Assembly (NCBI GenBank): GCA_963920525.1
Contig: OY986437.1
Span: 33,061,563 to 33,125,562 of the forward strand
Source of the DNA: Dichetophora obliterata
Lineage: Eukaryota > Arthropoda > Insecta > Diptera > Sciomyzidae
Reading direction: 5' to 3'
Length of the DNA: 64,000 nt
A program made the position numbers and the translations under genes. The notes beneath the pieces were generated by a model. It was not told the DNA's origin. It saw nothing but the letters and a program-made list of their open reading frames with translations, and searched no databases. Below are positions 57,601 through 64,000 of the stretch, piece after piece (position 1 is the first letter of the stretch; the number at the start of each line of letters is the position of its first letter).

Positions 57601-59178
57601 ATTAAAAAAACGTAGGCGTTGTGACATCAAACTAAATAATTTTATCTCTTCCACCTTTTGCAGGAAAACAGCTCACTCCGATCCCAGTTGATTGCGTTTG
57701 CGCAGCACTGCAAGTGTCAGCATATTAACATAAGCGACTTCATTTTAAATACATTTAGCGTCAATGCAATGCAGGATAGTATCACCTATCGCACCGAGGA
57801 GAATCAACACGTGCGAATAGCACCCAAGCCGCCGCCGCCATCCTCGAATAATAAGAGCATGAAGCAGCGCTTGCTTTCGGCCAGCATTAAAAAGAATGTG
57901 GCCGTGCTCTTTGCCATGGCTTTCATGGTCATTCTCAATGTTGGTGGCTTTCAATCGTATTTAAGCCGTAGTGCTATTGAGACTGCAGCCTTGGAATCGG
58001 CTGCTGAAGAAAATATCGCTAGTGCTAGTGCTAATGCCAACGCCGCTGGACGACGTGGTCTGCTCTGGGTTGAAAGCGAAACGGAATTCAATGATGCCAA
58101 TTTGAATCGCACCAAAAGAGAAACCGAATTGCAAGTTCCACCCTTGCATTTCTTGCGACCCAACCGCACGGAAGCGAAGACGGCTGCGGAGCAGCTTAAA
58201 ATGGATGGATTGCCATCGACCAGTAGCGGTAGTAGCAGCAAGTGTCCGATGAGTACGAATCAAACGGAGAATCAGCGCTTGGCTCGTAATCTACACAAAT
58301 GGATCGGTGGTAATGACTATCTTAACTTAAGCAATACGCAGGCTAAATTCGATGAAAATCCACATATTGGTTTCAAACTTAAGTCGGACTACTTTGATTT
58401 GAAAACGTATGATTTGCCATTGCAGCGTCCACCAGGCTTAGCACCATCTATACCCGAAGCCAGCCGACCACAAAAGCGCAAACAGCACTACTTTCAACGC
58501 GCCGAACTCCATGACGATGCCAGCAAGCAGCAGAAATTTGATGCACCAACAAGCGAAAATGTAAAAAATTCTTTGGACCTTTTCAAACCGAAAATAAGTG
58601 ATGAGTATTTGCGTCTTTTCAAGGGCATCAAGCGGCAGGCAGACACCTTCTATGTGCTCTCATTCAATATGGAACACATACTGCTGCCCGCATCGGCCTA
58701 CAACAAAAGTTCACGTCCAAAAATGGCGCTTATGCTGCCGGCAGGTGACCCATCCATTAATGGTGATATAGTGCTCATGCAAATCGATTGTGAGGTAGTC
58801 AATACTACAGAGGTTCAACTAAAGTCAGACATGATACCAGAGAAATTGCGTCCTGCTAAGTTTGCGGCCAATCCCAATGATGTGGCTAACAATGAGACTG
58901 GAACATCACAAACTTCGACACATACAAGTAGCAAAAGACCAACAGAAAGTGCAAATAGAACCAATGTACACTCGGCACCTAAACCATACTTTATGGAGAA
59001 GCAGAACAAACAACATGCAACAACTTTTAGACAAAATTTGCGACAACAGATGCCTGCACAACGCAGCATAGCTAATGAAAGAGTAGAGAAATTAGAAATC
59101 TTGGACACGGCGACTTATGTTTCGCATAATACTTCATTATTTGAGCGCATGCGTGAAACAATCGAGTTCCTGCCATGA
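43585..59178 (+). CDS. Atf6: ATF6, ER-membrane bZIP factor of the unfolded-protein response, about 997 aa
   Basis: ATF6 is an ER stress sensor. On stress it moves to the Golgi, is cut by site-1 and site-2 proteases, and the cytosolic bZIP half activates chaperone genes. Exons are 43585-43609, 50540-51993 and 57664-59178. All borders are GT-AG and in phase; exon 1 (MEIDENFY) joins to give DEFSSFLPATDDYN. Residues 1-440 are an acidic and Ser/Thr/Pro-rich activation region. The bZIP starts near 451 (KKQQRMIKNRESASLSRKKK) and its zipper crosses the exon 2/3 junction. One membrane span lies at about 571-592 (NVAVLFAMAFMVILNVGGFQ). The lumenal side has RGLL at 624-627, fitting the site-1 protease rule R-X-L-Z. 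The conserved lumenal block KRQADTFYVLSFNMEHILLP and IVLMQIDCEV is also present. It is longer than human ATF6 (about 670 aa), mainly through low-complexity segments. No frame damage is seen. Confidence 0.95.
43610..45182. other. Atf6 intron 1, proximal part
   Basis: No repeat is identified with confidence here. Overlapping frames at 43980-44189 and 44041-44271 are somewhat longer than their surroundings but match no family I know and lack clear splice context. A further + frame lies at 44369-44560. Confidence 0.4.
45183..47035. mobile_element. Foldback element in Atf6 intron 1
   Basis: The left part, 45183-45960, pairs with 46485-47035 in inverted orientation. Matching landmarks include GGTTTTCGAGATATGAATTT / ACATGAGTTTTATG near AACCTATCC, CACACAAGATACCATTATAA / TTATAATGGTGTCTTGTGTG, and GATGAAGAAAATCTATGGAT / ATCCATACATTTTCTTCATC. 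The left outer arm carries about seven tandem units of TTTTTGCTCGGAAATAAAAA type (45183-45440). The right arm has only about two. No transposase is present. A 27-bp poly(A) run sits at about 46807. Confidence 0.85.
47403..47613. mobile_element. TAGACAAGGTAGTG MITE, copy 3, full length
   Basis: Both tips are present (CCACGGTAAAATTAGACAAG and ACACTACCTTGTCTAGTT). The interior follows the consensus in the opposite orientation to copies 1 and 6, with GAGAGCACATTCAGCC at the right. Confidence 0.85.
47698..47876. mobile_element. TAGACAAGGTAGTG MITE, copy 4, diverged
   Basis: Left CCATAGTAAAGCTAAGCAAG and right CTAGCTTTACTACGG are inverted. The middle (GCCGGTGACCGAACTGTCAA) follows the family, but the right inner part is replaced by a CT-rich run. 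Confidence 0.75.
48040..48056. repeat. SINE target-site duplication, left copy
   Basis: TAATAACAATAACAATA, repeated exactly at 48394-48410. Confidence 0.9.
48057..48393 (-). mobile_element. tRNA-derived SINE, 337 bp
   Basis: Read on the minus strand, the element starts at 48393 with a tRNA-like head (TGGCGACCGTAGCC). It has a perfect A box, TAGCCTAGTGGG (48383-48372), and a B box, GGTTCAATTCC (48330-48320), which together form an internal RNA polymerase III promoter. A tRNA-unrelated body of about 260 bp follows, ending in a T-rich tail. The 17-bp exact target duplication on both sides marks a recent retroposition by the machinery of a LINE partner. It lies in Atf6 intron 1, antisense to the gene. 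It is not a working tRNA gene: the distance between the boxes and the missing acceptor pairing argue against that. Confidence 0.88.
48394..48410. repeat. SINE target-site duplication, right copy
   Basis: Exact repeat of 48040-48056. Confidence 0.9.
48604..48662. repeat. (TAAA)n microsatellite, about 59 bp
   Basis: About 14 uninterrupted AAAT units, joined directly to the truncated MITE at 48663. Confidence 0.97.
48663..48740. mobile_element. TAGACAAGGTAGTG MITE, copy 5, right half only
   Basis: It starts inside the consensus at TGGTTGATTTTGACTGTTAT and runs to the right tip ACACTACCTTGTCTAG. The left half is missing and its place is taken by the tetranucleotide repeat. Confidence 0.8.
48744..49409. 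other. Intronic sequence, no element assigned
   Basis: AT-rich sequence with a few TACGTTACGTGA words (49078-49092, 49261-49290). No gene is present. Confidence 0.4.
49410..49970. mobile_element. Half foldback element: shared core plus one tandem arm
   Basis: The core 49410-49605 is the inverted complement of the loop of the foldback at 62606-63865 (63273-63461). Shared words include TATTATACGAGTATTTATTA, TTCAACTTTTGTCACCATTT and AGCTCTCAGTACTCCCACAA. The arm 49690-49970 holds about seven units of ATTTTTATTTCTGAGC type, inverted relative to the left arm of the foldback at 45183. The other arm is not recognised nearby. Confidence 0.7.
51994..53106. other. Atf6 intron 2, proximal part
   Basis: Starts with the donor GTGAGT. 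AT-rich; no gene, RNA or element is identified. Confidence 0.5.
53107..55529. mobile_element. Inverted-repeat element in Atf6 intron 2, 2.4 kb
   Basis: The outer repeats GGCGTCCTTCGTTTGTCTCC and the inverted GGAGACAAACGAAGGATGCC bound the segment. Inside, 53987-54303 and 54950-55258 form a second, long inverted repeat of about 310 bp. It pairs AATTGTATCTGCGTCAG, AATACCTTTCTAA and GGAACCTATAGCCC words and is over 85% matched by eye. The left part (53323-53517, minus) encodes SADFVTSLNEIQREAFECIR and FLGNYRTHNCQTLIENM. This resembles a protein of unknown role that is scattered widely in arthropod genomes; here it is a fragment. Confidence 0.65.
55525..55630. repeat. Perfect 33-bp-arm hairpin
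   Basis: The arms 55525-55557 and 55598-55630 are exact complements (GCCGAATTACAGCATCCGTG and onward) with a 40-nt loop. It abuts the right end of the 53107-55529 element. Confidence 0.92.
55951..57190. mobile_element. Foldback-type element, 1240 bp, in Atf6 intron 2
   Basis: The ends RGGCTGTGTGTCAA-GGAAACTTTTCA are inverted at 55951 and 57190. Inner arms 56160-56540 and 56660-56950 are also inverted. They carry imperfect tandem units built on CACCAGCAGCACAAGCAAGT and CCAACATCCTCCAAGTACCA, giving spurious Cys/Leu-rich frames. A rearranged hairpin lies at 57029-57119. No transposase is present. Confidence 0.8.
57314..57532. mobile_element. TAGACAAGGTAGTG MITE, copy 6, full length
   Basis: The tips ATGGCAGAACTAGACAAGGT and CTACCTTGTCTAGTTTTACC are inverted. 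The interior matches copy 1 in the same orientation (TTTTGACAGTTTTGGGCACC near its right end). It lies 130 bp before Atf6 exon 3. Confidence 0.88.
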
Positions 59179-61059
59179 ACTTTGCAAAGCCACGCAAAAC
59201 AGCTCTCAAGACGCTGATCTTAAAGAAAACAAAGTAGGATCATAAATAAGAAAAAGTTAAGAAATGCAACAATTTAACAACTGTTGAAATTAGCAATGCA
59301 CTTGCTTTATAGATACAAGTTTCTATAATTACTTTTTTTATATTAAGTTAAGCAATAAGCTATAAATTCTTTAATAGTTACTAGTTCCTTTTATAAAAGT
59401 TAAAATAACACTTCACTATTTGCTCAATGAAATGTCCAATTAATTTGATTAATTACAAAATTGATACAATTGAGTAATAGGTATAAAATTAAATTTAAAA
59501 TATTATGGGCATTATTTCATTGCGCTCTCATGAAGTTCATATTGAAATATGAAAACCAACTTTGTCATCTAGCATGAAATAATGTTAGATAATAAACATT
59601 TATGTAAACTTTTTTAATGTTTACTAAAATTTAATAAACTAAATTTAATGTTAAATTTATTTAAGCATTTATATTAAATTTATTACTATTAATACTATAA
59701 TATTATTAAATCGAATCGGTTAGTAAATTCCATTATTTCCTAAGTGCAATAAAAACATAATATTGGCCTTAAAAAATAATAATAATCTTAATATTAAATA
59801 AGTGAAATAAGGCGGTTATTTTAAAAATGGCCGGTAGTGCATTTATGTTCGGATCGATATAATTAAGAATTTGCTTTTTAATAAATTTAAAGATATTGGT
59901 AATTGTTAACATAAAATTGGAATGTTTTTGGGTTTCTAACGACGTTAATTTTATCTTACCTATTAGCATAATTAATATTATTTTAAAAACTATATTTTTG
60001 ATGCCTAGTCTTAAAAAAGCACAGGCCCCTAAAAATGAAAAAAAAAATATATTTATACACTTTTATGCTGTGAAATTAAAAAACTATTCATCTCTTGAAA
60101 TAATTAACTGAAATAATGTGCTGAAAGGTGTAGGAATTTTTCGCTGAAAAGATTAGTCCTACAGATTTGAAAATATTTTTATAGGATTATTCCTACGGAG
60201 CCGTGTTCAAGATAGAACAAAACAAATGTAGCTAAATCACTTGTACCCGAAAACGATTTTATACAAATCTTTATGCTCAATTACTAGTTTAAATATTTTG
60301 TGTTCATGTTTTGCAGTCGCTTACAGGAACACAGGATTATATTAAAATTATATATTTTTTATTAAAATCAAACAATACTACTTTGAAAATCCTGTGATCT
60401 CGGCAAATTGGATTACATAACATTTTCCATATCCATTTGATATTCTCAAATGGATCAAAATCTTAAAAAGTAATTTTCAAAATAACAATCTTTATGATTT
60501 TATGTTTTGTTATACAAAATCGTAGCGATTTTTAATATTTTAATAGGTAATATGTCGTTGATATGTAAATATTTAACTTAACTAGTTTTTTTCCTAAATG
60601 TTAAATCAATATAATATTAAACTTAACATTCTATAAATAAACTTTCAAAATAACCGGCTCAAATATTAGCTTGCATATGAATGAATTCAATTCAATTATT
60701 TTAAGTGTGTACATAAATTGAATTTTTTTAAATTTTATAAAATTTGTATACGTATTCCTAAATATTGCGTTTTGTTTTAGTTATCGTGTGTTAAATAAGC
60801 TTAATTTTTGTTGTATTTTTCGGTTGATTTCAAACAACCAATTTTGTGCAATTGGTTATTTACCTTTGAGTAAATTTATATAGCGTCATTATGTTTTATA
60901 GAATTGTAAGAATTAATATTAAATAAAAAGTATTACAACCTATTTAAATGCCCATGCTCTCATATCACAAAATTATCGAATTGACCAAGTAATATTTGAA
61001 GAAAACAGATTGGAAACATATACTTTAAGAAGTAGTATACTCTGTTAAAATAACCTAGT
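59179..61059 (+). other. Atf6 3' UTR and downstream AT-rich sequence
   Basis: This begins with the Atf6 3' UTR. Several AATAAA signals occur (for example near 59590 and 60920), so the true end is unclear. No other gene is recognised. Confidence 0.45.
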
Positions 61060-61940
61060 CAAAAACCAGCATGACCCAGCTAGCATTCCGTGTATAAGTT
61101 TTGTGTGAACGCCTGAAACCATTTTTCAAAAACCTGATTGGACCCTATCAATGTGACTTTAGGCCTGAAAAGTCCACCTAAGATCAGTTATTCACACTCT
61201 GGCATATACTGAAAAAAACCCTAGAATTTTAAATCGATACCATCCATTTGTTGATTTCAAGGCTGCATATGACGTAATTTTTAGAGACGAGTTATACAGA
61301 GCCATATCAAGTCTTAGGCTGCACGCAGAGTTAACGCCGAAGCAGGCAGGCAGGCAGACAGGCACAGACAGTAACCTGCGAAGAAACGAGATAGAAATAA
61401 CTTTTTTCTCGCTTGTTCACATAGTTTTCCTGCGCCTGTCTGCCTGCCTGTCCGCTTTTCGCTTATTCCGGCGATCGTTGCAACGTTCAACAAAGATGCT
61501 TCGCATAACATCGCTGAGGAACCCTAAAAGCAATTCGTTTGCCACTCTTCTCGGTAAATCGCTTAAGACTCCGTTTGCCGATTCGTGTGTGGCTCTTCCC
61601 GCGAATCGCTAAGGACTTATATTCGCTTAAGACTCCTCTCGGCGATTCGTTAGCGCCTCTTCCTAGCGAATCGCTTTTATGGCCTCAGCTGCCGGATGAC
61701 TCCCAAATGAGCTCGCTGGCGCTTGTCTCATTTTCTAAGCGATTCGCTGGCGGCTCTGAGGCGATTGAAAATGTTTGCAAGGTCGTTGCTCCATCAGAAT
61801 CGGGAACAACACCACACTGATTGTTTTAGTGTCAAAATAGAATTGCGACAAGGTGATGTGCTGTCATGTGATTGCTATAACATCACGATTGAAAGTATTG
61901 TGCGAAACTCACAAATTAACATTGGCACAGTGTTTAATTA
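61060..61940 (+). pseudogene. Non-LTR reverse-transcriptase relic split by an insertion
   Basis: The first part (about 61105-61318) reads CERLKPFFKNLIGPYQCDFR, then DQLFTLWHIL and LFVDFKAAYDVIFRDELYRA, the fingers and first catalytic region of a reverse transcriptase. The next expected motif, VKIELRQGDVLSCDCYNITI with IVRNSQINIG, appears only at about 61831-61915. The 510 bp between (61319-61830) are foreign. They contain a GGCAGGCAGGCAGACAGGC / GCCTGTCTGCCTGCC inverted repeat (61346-61364, 61435-61449) and about five imperfect units around GCGATTCG and TCGCTTAAGACTCC. Stops and frameshifts show that it is inactive. The clade cannot be set. Confidence 0.82.
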
Positions 61941-62605
61941 ATCTCTACAACTACTTGCCAGAGTTGTAAAATCTGTATTCATATTCAAAACTTTAAGTAC
62001 AACTGAACAACGCCACAAGAATCCATTCAATGAATGCAAAATTGATTCATTAAAAAAATTTTTATTCAATTTCAATTTTAAAAAATGTATTTATCATTAA
62101 TTTTCGTTATTCAGAATAAAGAATTAATTTTTTAATCAAAAAGAATTTAAAAATTTAAAATTTTTCTTTTTTTTTATTCATTATTAATTTTTTATTCATC
62201 ATTAATTTTGTATTAACTATTTACTTTCAATTCATTATTCAGTTATTCATTTGTTATTCATTGGTTATTTTTGTATTCATTTGCAACTCATTATTAATTT
62301 TTTATTTAAAATATAGCCCGAATACGAAGCAATAAATAAAAAGTTATTAATGAATAAGAAATGAATAGATGGATGCATTCGTTTCGAATACATAACAACA
62401 ACAAAATATTTTGTTTAAATAGAAAATGGTTTAATATAAAAAATATTTTTTTTATTGTTAGCTGTTAAAAATACGTCAATTAAAATAAAAAATTCCGTAA
62501 TTTTTATGAGAACAAAAAATCTGTCTTGTCATATAATTTTCAATGATGAACGTTATATGAAAAAAAGTATTTGCATTTAATTTTGTATGAAGAAATTAAT
62601 GTAAT
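61941..62605. other. AT-rich spacer with TTATTCATT-type low complexity
   Basis: Between 62160 and 62340 the sequence is full of TTATTCATTATTAATTTT-like words. No gene is seen. Confidence 0.45.
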
Positions 62606-63865
62606 TTTTTCAGGGACCGCCAATAACGATTATCGCTATCAATCAATCATTTAATAACAGATATTTTTTATCAATATTTTTTCGATCAGAAATAATAGTT
62701 ATTTTTAGACTGTTATTTTTTCTATCAAAAATAAAAGCTATTTCTTAATTGTTATTTTTTTTAATCAGAAATAAAAGTTATTTCTTGGTCGTTATTTTTT
62801 CAAGTAGAAACAAAAGTTATCTCTTTAAAAGTTATTATTGATATTTTTTCGATCAGAAATAAAAGTAATTTTTTACCGTTATTTTTTCGATCAAAACTAA
62901 AACTTATTTGTTGGTCGTTATTTTTTTCAATCGGAAATAAAAGTTATTTCTTGGTCATTATTTTTTTAATCAGAAATAAAAGTTATTTCGTGGCTATTTT
63001 TTCGATCAGAATTAAAAGTTATTTTTTCCGTTATTTTTTCAATCCTAGTCGTTTTTTTTTCAATCCGAAATAAAATTTATTTTTGATCGTTATTTTTTCA
63101 ATCAGAAATAAAAGTTATTTCGTGGTCGTTATTTTTTTTGATCAGAAATAAACTATTTTTGAGCGCAATTTTTTTCAATCAGAAATAAAAGTTACTTTTT
63201 GATCGATTTTTTCGAACAGATGAAAAAAATTATTTTCTGACTGAAATAATTTCTATCAAAAAACTAACATATCTATTAGAGAAAATATGTTTAAATTTTA
63301 TATTGTGAGAGTGCTGAGAGCTAATCACAATTTGAAGATTAAAAAAAGTGGCGACAAAAATGATAAATGGCACTTATAGTTGGAAAATGGTGACAAAAGT
63401 TGAAAAATTTGAACGAAAGTTTGAATTTTATAAGTATAATAAATACTCGTATAATACAACTCGTTAGATATAACTTTTATTTTTGATTGAAAAATAAAGA
63501 TTAGGAAATAGCTTTTATTTCTGATCGAAAAAACAACGACCACGAAATAAGTTTTATTTCCGATTGAAAAAATAACGGTTATTTCTGATCGAAAAAATAA
63601 TAAACATGAAATAACTTTAATTTTATTTCGGATTGAAAAAATAACGACCACGAAATAACTTTTATTTTTGATCGAAAAAAATAACGAAAAAAAAATTTTT
63701 AATTTCTGATGGAAAAAAAAAACGACCAAGAAATAACTTTTGTTTCCGATTGAAAAAATAATGACCAAGGAAGAACTTTTATTTTTGATCGAAAAAATAA
63801 CGGTAAAAAATGACTTATTTCTGATCGGAAAATATCAATAAAAAATAATTTGTTTGAGGTGATTT
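62606..63865. mobile_element. Foldback element with tandem-repeat arms
   Basis: The left arm (about 62615-63240) contains some 12 imperfect direct units of TTTTTCGATCAGAAATAAAA, then GTTATTTCTTGGTCGTTA. The right arm (about 63470-63860) contains about 9 units in inverted orientation. The loop 63273-63461 is unique sequence shared, inverted, with 49410-49605. Frames at 63325-63768 and 63699-63893 are produced by the repeats. No transposase is present. Confidence 0.88.
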
Positions 63866-64000
63866 TTATCTTTAAAATGATGAAAAAAATCATGTAAAAA
63901 ATGGAATCCCTAGCTCCCTAGCGTCACATTGCTACATTTAAAAGAATTATACAACAACTTTTTATACATGATCTTTTCATCTAAAATTTAAAAAATAAGC

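Noticed and set aside
62606..63240. Regularly spaced repeats resembling a CRISPR array
   Set aside because: The units are imperfect, nearly contiguous and AT-rich, and they recur inverted in the other arm. There are no unique spacers, and the host is an insect.
63325..63893. Membrane-like Phe/Ile-rich frames
   Set aside because: They are read through the tandem arms of a foldback element. The hydrophobic look comes from TTTTTC and TTATTT words.

Overview
The window is insect nuclear DNA, almost certainly from a higher fly. It is AT-rich. Its genes are split by introns and are closest to dipteran families: a six-cysteine odorant-binding protein, and a 223-residue nuclear poly(A)-binding protein with the fly C-terminus. 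A tephritid fruit fly is plausible because there are DD41D mariner relics of the type first named from Ceratitis rosa, but I cannot confirm the species from sequence alone.

Five host genes can be supported. An odorant-binding protein gene lies at 16251-16794 (+). Pabp2, the nuclear poly(A)-binding protein, lies at 24955-26212 (-) in four coding exons. A TFIIIC subunit-6-like gene (32631-33210, +) is followed 223 bp later on the same strand by the SNAPc subunit gene Pbp49/SNAPC3 (33434-34789, +). Both of these act at RNA polymerase III or snRNA promoters. Atf6, the membrane-anchored bZIP factor of the unfolded-protein response, spans 43585-59178 (+). It has a 25-nt first coding exon and two long exons separated by introns of 6.9 kb and 5.7 kb packed with repeats.

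The rest is mostly mobile DNA in layers. From 1 to 16 kb there is a truncated mariner, two non-LTR retrotransposon relics (one with an 11-bp target duplication), two DD41D mariner relics, and a 3.6-kb foldback structure with a (ATC)n core. An apparently intact mauritiana-type mariner sits inside one arm of that foldback. From 17 to 24 kb there is a 505-bp direct duplication and several palindromic MITEs. From 26 to 43 kb there is a series of inverted-repeat elements. Two of these carry decayed pieces of host genes: an exosome RNase PH subunit (Rrp45-like) and a Fem-1 ankyrin protein that keeps its introns. The Atf6 introns hold foldbacks, a tRNA-derived SINE with a 17-bp target duplication, a MITE family present six times in the window, and several long hairpins. 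The last 5 kb carry another reverse-transcriptase relic and a foldback.

There is no operon-like logic here. The genes are independent except for the TFIIIC6-Pbp49 pair. The most unusual content is the pair of inverted-repeat elements with captured gene fragments, and the foldback family whose two members share a core but have diverged arms. I did not find evidence of a wholly new molecular system.
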